This document shows, piece by piece, positions 28,382 to 36,683 of a stretch of DNA of 64,000 bases. The stretch covers positions 62,001-126,000 of the forward strand of contig CBDBIW010000004.1 of NCBI GenBank assembly GCA_965206015.1. The letters run 5' to 3'. The translations under genes were made by a program, and so were the position numbers. The notes under the pieces are model-generated. The model made no database searches and was not told the DNA's origin. It saw nothing but the letters and a program-made list of their open reading frames with translations. The stretch comes from JAJCYL01 sp965206015 (lineage in GTDB: Bacteria > Bacteroidota > Bacteroidia > Cytophagales > Cyclobacteriaceae). The first letter of the stretch is position 1. Every line of letters starts with the position of its first letter.

Positions 28382-28888
28382 CTACCAAAAACAACATAAA
28401 CTTTTGATTTAATACAACAAATCACGGAATTGTAACCTTTTCACCTCAAAATAATTTCTAATTACTCATATTCTAATTACTCATATTTTAAATTTACAAG
28501 GTATGAATTTAAGATTCACAAGGTTATTAAAACGTCTCAATATACCCAAAATAAAATAATTTTAATGAATTACTGAATTAATCTAATGAGTATTGATAAC
28601 GTTGTGGATAACCATGGTAATTGAGTGTTTAAAAGTAGTGCATAACATAAAGGGTGGAATTCTTGCTGGACTTTGTGTTGTCGCCTAGATGTGGTATCAC
28701 AAAGTGAGAGATAAAACTACTCGCAAGAGTGGTCTCTAAGAAGGGAAGATACAGCGGGACATATCCAGTTGAATCAAAGTTTGAGGAAACATTGGAAGTG
28801 AAGAACAGGGTTCGGCTTGCACTCTGGCGACCATAAGTTTGACAATAACTTGGCTTGTTGCAGAACCTACCGAAACTGTTTCGATATT
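28382..28888. other. Intergenic stretch without a convincing gene
   Basis: This 500-bp AT-rich gap holds a 15-bp tandem duplication (28458-28487). A plus-strand segment between about 28680 and 28850 has a short readable frame (SKKGRYSGTYPVESKFEETL...) ending at TAA. It ends near a strong plus-strand hairpin terminator at 28889. I recognise no protein or RNA family; a decayed gene or a small RNA is possible. Confidence 0.4.
28458..28487. repeat. 15-bp tandem duplication
   Basis: CTAATTACTCATATT occurs twice back to back upstream of the ECF sigma gene. It is one of several perfect short tandem duplications in the window. Confidence 0.85.
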
Positions 28889-28930
28889 AGGGGCGAATAT
28901 TCTTAGGAATGTACGCCCCTTTTTTGTTTT
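28889..28930 (+). terminator. Rho-independent terminator without an assigned gene
   Basis: AGGGGCG (28889-28895) pairs with CGCCCCT (28914-28920) and is followed by TTTTTTG on the plus strand. No intact gene precedes it on this strand. Confidence 0.6.
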
Positions 28931-29018
28931 AACCCGTGGTGCATTACTAATAATAAGGAGTAAAAGTTGTTCAACCAACTGATAATCAGTATCTTATTGT
29001 AATAACTACAAAACAATA

Positions 29019-29075
29019 ATGATGCACAACTTTCAAGCAAATTACGATAAAATTTTAGAAGTTTTAAGAAAAAAG
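29019..29075 (+). pseudogene. N-terminal fragment of an IS982-type transposase
   Basis: ATG at 29019 opens MMHNFQANYDKILEVLRKK, which resembles the start of the second remnant at 30689 (MHNIKSNFDKIYQTIKSL). Reading is cut off exactly where the IS1-type inverted repeat begins at 29076, showing that IS1 insertion (or a later deletion) truncated it. Confidence 0.6.
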
Positions 29076-29816
29076 GGCATTGCTAATTAAATATAGTTAA
29101 TATGTCATTTCGATGATGCATCAAAAGCAAAACGGATAAAGTAAGCATCTCAATACTTTTTGAACAGCCCTTTGATTTTCTTCTCATTCTTGCCAAAAAA
29201 TGCCTGAACAAGCTATTATAGCCTTCTACGGTAAAAGTTTCTGCTTTTGATTGAATGTGTTTGTCTTTAGGGACCATGTGCTCGTATGACTTCCGGTAAT
29301 CACTTGCTATGGTATTCATCTGGTTATTGCCTATTAGCCCCCAGAGCTTTTTTGCTGTCTCAGTACTTCTGTCGCCAATAACCAAATTGATGAACTTTTT
29401 CCCCTATCGATCAACAGCCATCCAAATCCAGCAATAGTTTTTTGTTTCCAATGTAGCTGTGCATCTGGTCAAGCTCTACGAAATCCACTTCGGAACCGCT
29501 ATTGGACAAGGACTGCACTTCTTGGCCAAAACCCCTTATCCAGTTTAACACAGATACATTGCTCACGTTGAGTATTCTACCGATTGACCGAAAACCCAAC
29601 CCTTCAAGATATAATTGCAGGGCGTATTTTTTCAACTCTTTTGGTTTGGCCGTAGATTTTTGTTGTACCGTATAGTGGTAGCCGCATTTTTTACACTTAT
29701 TACCTTTGTTTTCCTTTTATCTTGCCGGATTTAATGACAGCACGGTTTGAACACTTAAGGACAATTCATGGCTTTTTTCTGTAAAAATAAGAAAACTATA
29801 TATAATTAGCAATACC
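29076..29816 (-). mobile_element. IS1-family insertion sequence (741 bp, decayed)
   Basis: The left end GGCATTGCTAATTAAATATA (29076) and the reverse complement of the right end (GGTATTGCTAATTATATATA, ending 29816) are imperfect inverted repeats. They enclose an IS1-type transposase remnant, and the length is close to that of IS1 (768 bp). No target duplication was recognised at the borders. The left border cuts an IS982-type fragment and the right border cuts an IS3-type one. Confidence 0.75.
29083..29769 (-). pseudogene. IS1-family transposase, frameshifted
   Basis: From ATG 29769 the zinc-finger N-terminus can be read with two one-base insertions (CPKCSNRAVIKSGKIKGKQ, then NKCKKCGYHYTVQQKSTAKP). 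KKYALQLYLEGLGFRSIGRI carries the helix-turn-helix. VDFVELDQMHSYIG has the catalytic Asp, and after another break near 29400 the part VIGDRSTETAKKLWGLI to KAETFTVEGYNSLFRHFLARMRR follows. At least three lesions make it inactive. Confidence 0.8.
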
Positions 29817-29821
29817 AATCA

Positions 29822-30348
29822 TTTTTATAAGTATAACAACCTGATAAAGGATTTGACCATCTCAGCTCCTAATCAGGTTTGGGTCTCAGACATCACCTAT
29901 ATAAGAACCGTCAAAGGTTTCTGCTATCCGGCTCTAATCACAGACCTTATATTCAAGGAAAATAGGGGGTTATGATGTCAGTGATTCGTTGGAACTCGCA
30001 GGCTGCCTTAGCGCATTGAAGTCTGCTTTCAGGAAGGCGAAACCAGGATCGAATTTGATTCATCATTCGGACAGAGGAATTCAGTACTGTAGCAAACAAT
30101 ACGTAGCTGAACTAACGAAACGAAACATGAAAATCAGCATGACCGAAGAGAATCATTGTTATGAAAACGCAGTCGCAGAAAGAGTCAATGGAATACTCAA
30201 AGATGAGTTCTATCTCGATCAATGTTTCATCGGCACAAGCCATGCCAAAAGGGCAACTAAAAATGCAATTGACATCTATAACAATAAAAGATTACACCTA
30301 TCTTTAGGACTTAAAACACCTGAAGAAGTGTACAGAATAGTAGCATAA
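29822..30348 (+). pseudogene. IS3-family transposase OrfB, C-terminal part
   Basis: The reading begins directly at the IS1 border (FYKYNNLIKDLTISAPNQVW). It contains all three DDE residues: VSDITYI, HHSDRGIQYCS and NAVAERVNGILKDE, ending in LGLKTPEEVYRIVA at 30348. A frameshift near 29955 breaks it. The N-terminal half and OrfA are absent. The 3' terminal sequence of the element seems to end near 30388 (TTTCAGGACGTGACA). Confidence 0.8.
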
Positions 30349-30389
30349 ATTTAACTTTTAACCTGTAGCCGTATTTCAGGACGTGACAT

Positions 30390-30596
30390 GCAATGAGAAC
30401 TACTACAGGTCTGAGCTATGATTGGAGCGGGCGCGGGCGTACATTCCATGCTGGAGCGGCACTGAATATGTCCACACTTACTTTTGTTGTCCCCGGCGGG
30501 ACTTCTTCCCCGAATACCAGAATACAGATCGATTTGGAAGTGAGTGAAACTATAAATGGGCAGGTAGTGACGGATAGAACCCGTTGTGCTAATTAA
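30390..30596 (+). pseudogene. C-terminal fragment of an unknown, probably secreted protein
   Basis: Immediately after the IS3 end an open frame reads TTGLSYDWSGRGRTFHAGAAL...TSSPNTRIQIDLEVSETING and stops at 30596 after ...RTRCAN. It is richer in GC than its surroundings and has a beta-rich composition. It looks like the tail of a gene whose 5' part was removed by the IS3 element. Confidence 0.45.
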
Positions 30597-30688
30597 TATT
30601 TAATAAAATTCAGGAAGAAAAATGCGTGTAAAAGTCTTATTATCAGTAAATTGGAGTTACCACAAACCAATTTATTTAAACCAGACTT

Positions 30689-31318
30689 ATGCACAACATT
30701 AAAAGTAATTTCGACAAGATTTATCAAACAATCAAATCCCTTAATCTCGATTTTTTCAACCAGGATGGAAATATCAACAGACCAGGGGCAACCCCGCAAT
30801 TCTCTGATATAGAAGTTATTAGCCTTGTATTGACAGCCGAATATATGTCCCTGGATAGCGAAAATTGGTAGGAGTTTGTTCAGTCAATGGTGTTTTTCAT
30901 TCTGTCGAATTATCCAAAGCAAGTGTGCATGATGTGACATTTCTGAAAGAAAGCCATACACAACCATCTGATTGTGTGCTAATTGGAGATAAAGGGTACC
31001 TATTCTCATCTTTACAATTAGATTTATTCCATTCAGCCAATACCCGGCTGGAAACACCGATGAGAAGTAATCAAAAGAATTATAAAAAACAGAATTGGAT
31101 CTTCAGACAAGCTGGAAAAACTGGAAACTCTTTTCTCTCAACTTTGCGATCAGTTTATGATAAGAAGAAATTACGCTAAGTCTTTTGAAGGGTTTAAATC
31201 AAGAATATTGGCTAAAATTACTGCTTTGACATTAATCCAATTCATCAATAAATTTGATTTTAACCGACCTGTCAATAACTTTGAAAGTGGCTATAACTTA
31301 ATTGGCACAACGGATTAA
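30689..31318 (+). pseudogene. IS982-family transposase, internally deleted and frameshifted
   Basis: The N-terminus reads MHNIKSNFDKIYQTIKSLNL and SDIEVISLVLTAEYMSLDSEN, then jumps over a deletion to VNGVFHSVELSKASVHDVTFL and CVLIGDKGYLFSS (second Asp motif). A frameshift near 31110 leads to LETLFSQLCDQFMIRRNYAKSF (final Glu region) and ends in NNFESGYNLIGTTD at TAA 31316-31318. This is the order of an IS982 DDE transposase. Confidence 0.75.
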
Positions 31319-31343
31319 TTTAGAATTGGATTAATTTAGAATT
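31312..31343. repeat. 16-bp tandem duplication
   Basis: GGATTAATTTAGAATT is repeated exactly twice at the end of the IS982 remnant, 70 bp before the adhesin gene. Confidence 0.85.
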
Positions 31344-31412
31344 TTTATGGATATGCAAATTTTTTGTACCTTTAGGTGCTATTATAGTTAATCCTAATTT
31401 ATTACTAACATT

Positions 31413-34400
31413 ATGTCCGCACCCTCGCGCCCCCTTAAAAAAAATGTTAGAGTCAAGACCTTAATTGCCCTATTTGCTTTTCTTTTTCTCTCTACCCTTG
31501 TTTCGGCACAGGGACTGTCAGACCATTTTGTACTAAAAATAAACACCACCGCCGGCTCTAACGCTCAGGACGCAGACTTTACTTTTCACACCCGGGATAT
31601 GGAGTATGAAGTCGATTGGGGAGAAGGCTCAGGTTTTGAGCAAATAGCAACAGGAAATACTACCCATACCTTTGCCGCACCAGGAGAATATACCATAAGG
31701 TTTAAAAACCTGAACGATATTTACATAAATATAGGAACTGGTAGACAAAAATACACCGCTATTGAACAATGGGGCACTGCTACATGGAATGCCGATATGT
31801 CGAATGCTTTTGGTGCAGCAAGTAACTTAACTGCCAGCAATACTGCGGGCACTCCTGACATGAGTGCCGTAACAAATATGGAACGTATGTTCTATGCTGC
31901 TTCTTCTTTCAACCAGGATATAGGAGACTGGGATGTTTCTAAAGTAACAAATATGAAAGGTATGTTCGAATTGGCCACTTCTTTCAACCAGGATATAGGA
32001 AATTGGGATGTTTCTCAGGTAACAGATATGTCTGAGATGTTCTTAACTGCCAGTTCTTTCAACCAGGATATAAGAAACTGGGATTTTCCCAGAGTAACAG
32101 ATATGAGTCTTATGTTCTCTGGTGCCCGTTCTTTCAACCAGGATATAGGAAGTTGGGATGTTTCTATGGTAACAGATATGAAGGGTATGTTTTCACTTGC
32201 CGGTTCTTTCAACCAGGATATAAGAGACTGGGATTTTCCCAGAGTAACAGATATGAGTGAGATGTTCCGAGGTGCCGGTTCTTTCAACCAGGATATAGGA
32301 GACTGGGATGTTTCTCAGGTAACAACTATGGAGAGTATGTTCGCTGGTGCCGGTTCTTTCAACCAGGATATAGGCAGTTGGGATGTTTCCAGGGTAGCAA
32401 ATATGACTAATATGTTCCGTAATGCCGGTTCTTTCAACCAGGATATAGGCAGTTGGGATGTTTCTACAGTAACAAATATGGAAAGTATGTTCGAATTTGC
32501 TACTTCTTTCAACCAGGATATAGGAGACTGGGATGTTTCTATGGTAACAAATATGAAACGTATGTTTAATGGTTTCGTAGGTTTTAACAATGAAAGAAGG
32601 GTACCTTTTAATCAGGATATAGGAAGTTGGGATGTTTCTCAGGTAACAGATATGTTTGAGATGTTCAGATCAGCTGTGCTTTCACCGGGCAACTACGATG
32701 CACTTTTAATAAGCTGGAATAAACTAACCCTTAAAACAGGAGTGAATTTTCATGCAGGGACTTCTAAATATACAGCAGCAGCACAAACTGCCAGAGACAA
32801 TATGGATGATGCTGTAAATGGCCATAACTGGACTATTACTGACGGTGGGTTAATTGATGCCAACGATCAACCTACACGTATTTTTCTTTCTTCTACAAAT
32901 ATTTTAGAAAACGGGCCGGAAAATACCACGGTAGGCATCCTGTCCACCGACGGAGGAACTGCTTCTTATACCTATACATTCACAGCAGGAAGCGGAGATA
33001 CAGATAATGGGAGGTTTAATATTTCAGGAACAGAACTACAACTTATAGCCCCTGCCGACTACGAAACAAAAAGCCGCTACGCAATACGTATAGCAGTAGA
33101 GGGTACGAGTATTGAGAAACGATTTACCATCTCCGTTAGTGATATTATAGTCGAAGTAAACACAACAGCAGCAACCACTATTACTTCCACAACGGCCACT
33201 TTAAACGGCAATATAACTTCTGACGGAGGAGCAACCATTACAGCAAGGGGCTTTGTATATGCTACTTCAAACGCAGATTTGACAATTGGTATTGCCGGTG
33301 TTACGGATGTTGTTGTAAGCGGTACAGACTTGGGTGTTTTTACAGAAAACATTACGGGTCTAACAGCAGGCACAACCTATTATTACAAAGCCTACGCAAT
33401 AAGTAGTGTGGGAACAACTTACGCAGGAGAACAAAGTTTTACGACATCAGCACCCATAGCACCAGCAGACACCACCCCTCCGGTCATTACATTGAATGGC
33501 AATGCTCAGGAAACCATTAACCAGGGAGCTTCTTATACCGATGCGGGAGCGATGGCCACCGATAATGTTGATGGCGATATTTCCGGCAATATTACCACTA
33601 CGATCACAGATGGTAATGGTAATTCGGTTCCGTCCATTGACACGTCCATTCCTGATGTCTACACCATTGCTTATGCTGTTGCTGATGCCGCTGGAAACAT
33701 GGCTGTGCCAGTGACCAGAACCGTCACGGTAGTGGCAGACACCAGCCCTCCGGTCATTACATTGAATGGCAATGCTCAGGAAACCATTAACCAGGGAGCT
33801 TCTTATACCGATGCGGGAGCGATGGCCACCGATAATGTTGATGGCGATATTTCCGGCAATATTACCACTACGATCACAGATGCCAACGGCAATCCCACCC
33901 CCGCCATTGACACGTCCATGCCTGGTGTCTACACCATTGCTTATGCTGTTGCTGATGCCGCTGGAAACATGGCTGTGCCAGTGACCAGAACCGTCACGGT
34001 AGTGGCAGACACCAGCCCTCCGGTCATTACATTGAATGGCAATGCTCAGGAAACCATTAACCAGGGAGCTTCTTATACCGATGCGGGAGCGATGGCCACC
34101 GATAATGTTGATGGCGATATTTCCGGCAATATTACCACTACGATCACAGATGCCAACGGCAATCCCACCCCCGCCATTGACACGTCCATGCCTGGTGTCT
34201 ACACCATTGCTTATGCTGTTGCTGATGATGCTGGAAACATGGCTGTGCCAGTGACCAGAACCGTCACGGTAGTGGAAGACACCACCCCTCCGGTCATTAC
34301 ATTGAATGGCAATGCTCAGGAAACCATTAACCAGGGAGCTTCTTATACCGATGCGGGAGCGATGGCCACCGATAATGTTGATGGCGATATTTCCGGCAAT

Positions 34401-34817
34401 ATTACCACTACGATCACTGATGGTAATGGTAATTCGGTTCCGTCCGTTGACACGTCCATGCCTGGTGTCTACACCATTGCTTATGCTGTTGCTGATGCCG
34501 CTGGAAACAGGGCTGTGCCAGTGACCAGAACGGTTACGGTACAAATAGCTCTTTCTCAAATTAATTCCAGTGTGGTGTTTACCCCCAATGGAGATGGAAT
34601 AAACGATTATTGGACCATAGAAGCTCTGGACAGGGTAGAGGGATGTCAGCTAGTGATATATAACCGATTTGGTCAGGAGGTTTTTAAAGCATCAAACTAT
34701 AAAAATGATTGGAATGGGACCTTAAACGGATCTTTCCTGCCAGAGGACGCTTATTACTTTACTATCAAATGTGATGATGGCGATCAGTTTAGTGATGGTT
34801 TTAGAATACTACGTTGA
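31413..34817 (+). CDS. Large BspA/DUF285-repeat surface adhesin with type IX (type B) sorting domain
   Basis: The 1134-residue product has a signal peptide (VKTLIALFAFLFLSTLVSAQ) and a short Ig-like N-domain. Ten DUF285/BspA-like repeats follow (about residues 160-420, nine exact 25-residue units with FNQDIGxWDVSxVTxMxxMF). Next come a cadherin-like segment (about 495-570), a Fn3-like segment (about 575-680), and four 90-residue Ig/HYR-like repeats of the DUF5011 type (about 690-1045, starting PPVITLNGNAQETINQGASY). A gliding-motility-associated (CHU_C, type B) sorting domain ends the protein (VVFTPNGDGINDYW, YNRFGQEVF, FSDGFRILR). It should be exported by the type IX system and displayed or released. 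The intact PorP/SprF-type gene directly downstream is a likely secretion or anchoring partner. The gene stays intact although its flanks are full of IS debris. Confidence 0.9.
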   Translation: MSAPSRPLKKNVRVKTLIALFAFLFLSTLVSAQGLSDHFVLKINTTAGSNAQDADFTFHTRDMEYEVDWGEGSGFEQIATGNTTHTFAAPGEYTIRFKNLNDIYINIGTGRQKYTAIEQWGTATWNADMSNAFGAASNLTASNTAGTPDMSAVTNMERMFYAASSFNQDIGDWDVSKVTNMKGMFELATSFNQDIGNWDVSQVTDMSEMFLTASSFNQDIRNWDFPRVTDMSLMFSGARSFNQDIGSWDVSMVTDMKGMFSLAGSFNQDIRDWDFPRVTDMSEMFRGAGSFNQDIGDWDVSQVTTMESMFAGAGSFNQDIGSWDVSRVANMTNMFRNAGSFNQDIGSWDVSTVTNMESMFEFATSFNQDIGDWDVSMVTNMKRMFNGFVGFNNERRVPFNQDIGSWDVSQVTDMFEMFRSAVLSPGNYDALLISWNKLTLKTGVNFHAGTSKYTAAAQTARDNMDDAVNGHNWTITDGGLIDANDQPTRIFLSSTNILENGPENTTVGILSTDGGTASYTYTFTAGSGDTDNGRFNISGTELQLIAPADYETKSRYAIRIAVEGTSIEKRFTISVSDIIVEVNTTAATTITSTTATLNGNITSDGGATITARGFVYATSNADLTIGIAGVTDVVVSGTDLGVFTENITGLTAGTTYYYKAYAISSVGTTYAGEQSFTTSAPIAPADTTPPVITLNGNAQETINQGASYTDAGAMATDNVDGDISGNITTTITDGNGNSVPSIDTSIPDVYTIAYAVADAAGNMAVPVTRTVTVVADTSPPVITLNGNAQETINQGASYTDAGAMATDNVDGDISGNITTTITDANGNPTPAIDTSMPGVYTIAYAVADAAGNMAVPVTRTVTVVADTSPPVITLNGNAQETINQGASYTDAGAMATDNVDGDISGNITTTITDANGNPTPAIDTSMPGVYTIAYAVADDAGNMAVPVTRTVTVVEDTTPPVITLNGNAQETINQGASYTDAGAMATDNVDGDISGNITTTITDGNGNSVPSVDTSMPGVYTIAYAVADAAGNRAVPVTRTVTVQIALSQINSSVVFTPNGDGINDYWTIEALDRVEGCQLVIYNRFGQEVFKASNYKNDWNGTLNGSFLPEDAYYFTIKCDDGDQFSDGFRILR
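31902..32576 (+). repeat. Nine in-frame 75-bp tandem repeats (DUF285 units)
   Basis: Nine successive 75-bp units start at 31902 and every 75 bp after it, each encoding 25 residues around FNQDI..WD. A tenth unit at about 32608-32680 follows a 33-bp irregular spacer. The exact periodicity and high base identity mark them as recombination-prone. Confidence 0.9.
33481..34545 (+). repeat. Four near-identical 270-bp tandem repeats (Ig/HYR-like units)
   Basis: Units start at 33481, 33751, 34021 and 34291 with the same sequence CGGTCATTACATTGAATGGC. Units 2 and 3 are almost identical throughout; units 1 and 4 share an alternative central segment (GGTAATGGTAATTCGGTTCC in place of the AATCCCACCCCCGCC version). 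Period is exactly 90 codons, so copy number can change without breaking the frame. Confidence 0.95.
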
Positions 34818-34837
34818 TGGTTTTAGAATACCACGTT
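34794..34837. repeat. 22-bp tandem duplication over the adhesin stop codon
   Basis: GATGGTTTTAGAATAC-ACGTT occurs twice (one mismatch). The first copy encodes the final residues DGFRILR of the sorting domain and the stop is formed at the junction, so the second copy is untranslated. Confidence 0.85.
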
Positions 34838-34866
34838 CAAATTATTAATAGTTTCAAAAACCGGAT

Positions 34867-36276
34867 ATGAAACCCGCAAGCATAAAATGGGGAGTATTGT
34901 TGTTATTTTTCACGTTATTATATTCTTTAGGAAATAAAGTAACTGGTCAGCAGTATCCCAATTTTAACCAGGCTTATTTTAACCCCCATTTGTACAATCC
35001 GGCAACCATTGGTTCTCAAGGATATACCGAATTAGGAGTGACGTATAGAAAAGAATTGCTAGATGTAGTGAATGCCCCTGATGTTTCTGTCTTCAGCTTT
35101 CAGTACTCAACTAATTCAAGTATCGATTATGGATTAATGGCGATGAGCGACAGGAGTATCTTGTTAAATAAATCAACGGTTATGATAGGAGCTGCCTATA
35201 AACTGTTTTTATCGGAAGCCAGTTTGGTCAGGTTCGGGCTTTCTATCGGCTATGGCTCTAACGTCCTTGATTTGTCACAGCAAGATCAGAACGACCCGGT
35301 GATAGCAGGAGCCTCGAGACAATCGTCTTTTGCAGTGGGGCAGTTTGGGTTTTCTTTTCAGCAGCGGGATTTAGAAGTTGGTGTTTCCTTTCCACAAATT
35401 TTTCGACCCAGAGTACTCACTGCGGATAGATTTCAGCCTGCAAATTTTGATAATTTAAAGGAGTTTGTCGCTCGTGGCAGCTACCGGGTCAGTTTTGGTG
35501 CCGGGTCAGCAGGACTGACCCCTTTTGCTTTTTATAGACACCGCCAGATTTTTCCAGATATTGTTAAGGGAGGATTTATTGGGGATTATAAAAAGCGGGT
35601 AAGGCTAGGTTTAGGGTATAGTACGAACAATAGCTGGATCGGTTATTTGGGGCTTGAAATACTGGACAGGGTAATTTTATCGTATGGGTATGAGTTTCCT
35701 GCCAATGGGAATGCTATCAATCAAAATAGTAATGAGTTCAGTCTGAGGTATCGACTGTCATTGAAGAAGAAGGATTTTTCAACAAAAAGGATCAGACGCG
35801 ATAAAAGACAACTATCAGAGGAAGAGGCTAAACCTGAAGAAGATACTCCGTCGCCGGTTGAACCTGATGCAGGCAAGCCGGATGCAACATTGCAAAATTC
35901 AGATAATACAGTGGATAGACAGGTAGAAAGAGAACCGGAGACCACAGAGGACGTAAAAGAGCCACTAAATGAAGGGTTGCTTATTGAAAACCCGGAGATT
36001 GAGAACCCGGAGATTGAGAAGGGACTTAGTGAATTTCCTTTTTTGGAAAGGGGAAAATTCTATGTGGTTGTTGGTACGTTTGACTATAAAAATAATGCAT
36101 TAAACTATACCAGAAGGTTGAACGCAGATGGCTGGTTTGTGAAAGTTGGCCGGGGTTTGGACAAAAACCTGTATTATGTATATACACTTAGGACATTGGT
36201 GAAGAAAGATGCAGAAAAATTGAAAAATGAACTTCGAAGAAAAGGGTTTGGTGATGCTTGGGTCCATGTTGAGTGA
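34867..36276 (+). CDS. PorP/SprF-family type IX secretion membrane protein with C-terminal SPOR-like domain
   Basis: The 469-residue product has a signal peptide (GVLLLFFTLLYSLGNKVTG), then the family start QQYPNFNQAYFNPHLYNPATIG. A 12-14 strand outer membrane barrel follows to about residue 310. An acidic Pro/Glu linker (about 315-385, with a duplicated ENPEI) leads to a C-terminal domain (FYVVVGTFDYKNNALNYTRRL...LYYVYTLRTLVKKDAEKLKN) that has the length and pattern of a SPOR domain, which binds denuded peptidoglycan. PorP/SprF proteins are needed for secretion or surface attachment of type B-sorted proteins; the gene lies 50 bp after such a protein. A barrel tied to peptidoglycan through SPOR is the inferred architecture. 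Confidence 0.88.
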   Translation: MKPASIKWGVLLLFFTLLYSLGNKVTGQQYPNFNQAYFNPHLYNPATIGSQGYTELGVTYRKELLDVVNAPDVSVFSFQYSTNSSIDYGLMAMSDRSILLNKSTVMIGAAYKLFLSEASLVRFGLSIGYGSNVLDLSQQDQNDPVIAGASRQSSFAVGQFGFSFQQRDLEVGVSFPQIFRPRVLTADRFQPANFDNLKEFVARGSYRVSFGAGSAGLTPFAFYRHRQIFPDIVKGGFIGDYKKRVRLGLGYSTNNSWIGYLGLEILDRVILSYGYEFPANGNAINQNSNEFSLRYRLSLKKKDFSTKRIRRDKRQLSEEEAKPEEDTPSPVEPDAGKPDATLQNSDNTVDRQVEREPETTEDVKEPLNEGLLIENPEIENPEIEKGLSEFPFLERGKFYVVVGTFDYKNNALNYTRRLNADGWFVKVGRGLDKNLYYVYTLRTLVKKDAEKLKNELRRKGFGDAWVHVE

Positions 36277-36296
36277 ACTACCTGTCACATCTTCAG

Positions 36297-36683
36297 CGTG
36301 TGGGAAAGTAAATATCCTGTTGTGATTCAATCCTGGAGAAACAGCCGGGAGAAACTGACCACCTGTTTTCAGTACACCGCCCCAATACGCAAGCTGATTT
36401 ATACCACCAATGCGGTAGAAGGTTAGCATCGACACATTCGGAAAGTGACAAAAACCAGGGGAGCCTTCACCTCAGATGTGGCACTGTTAAAGCTGGTCTA
36501 TTTGGCGACCAGAAACATTGAGAAAAAATGGACGGGCCCATTGCAAAACCGGGGGTTGACCGTCCAGCAACTCGCCATTAAATTTGGAGAGCGATTACCT
36601 TTGGATTGAGAAATCATCCCTTTTGGAGGGGCATGCCCCTCCAAAAGGGATGATTCAAAAGACAGGGTTTAATTTACACTACC
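36297..36683 (+). pseudogene. IS256-family transposase C-terminal remnant and right end
   Basis: The plus-strand frame reads WESKYPVVIQSWRNSREKLT, FQYTAPIRKLIYTTNAVEG, a TAG stop at about 36424, then TKTRGAFTSDVALLKLVYLATRN and GLTVQQLAIKFGERLPLD. These are IS256 (Mutator-type) transposase signatures. The right end (reverse complement GGTAGTGTAAATTAAACCCT) ends at 36683 and is shared with the opposite copy at 56550. The N-terminal half is missing. Confidence 0.8.
36612..36655. terminator. Perfect 44-bp palindrome at the IS256 end
   Basis: Each 22-base half (AATCATCCCTTTTGGAGGGG plus CA) is the exact reverse complement of the other, with no loop beyond the hairpin turn. It lies just after the transposase stop and likely forms a strong terminator hairpin. 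The matching hairpin at 56579-56617 has lost exact symmetry. Confidence 0.7.

Noticed and set aside
28736..28978. 80-codon minus-strand frame in the gap before the IS cluster
   Set aside because: No recognisable motif, unusual composition, and it crosses a strong terminator hairpin.
29076..31318. A functional composite transposon
   Set aside because: All transposase readings are frameshifted or truncated and the element ends belong to different IS families.
31902..32576. Regular 75-bp repeats as a CRISPR array
   Set aside because: The units are contiguous, in frame and translate to DUF285 repeats; there are no unique spacers and no cas genes.
33447..34559. 370-codon minus-strand frame over the 270-bp repeats
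   Set aside because: It mirrors the repeats of the adhesin gene and has an artificial repetitive composition with no start region or family match.
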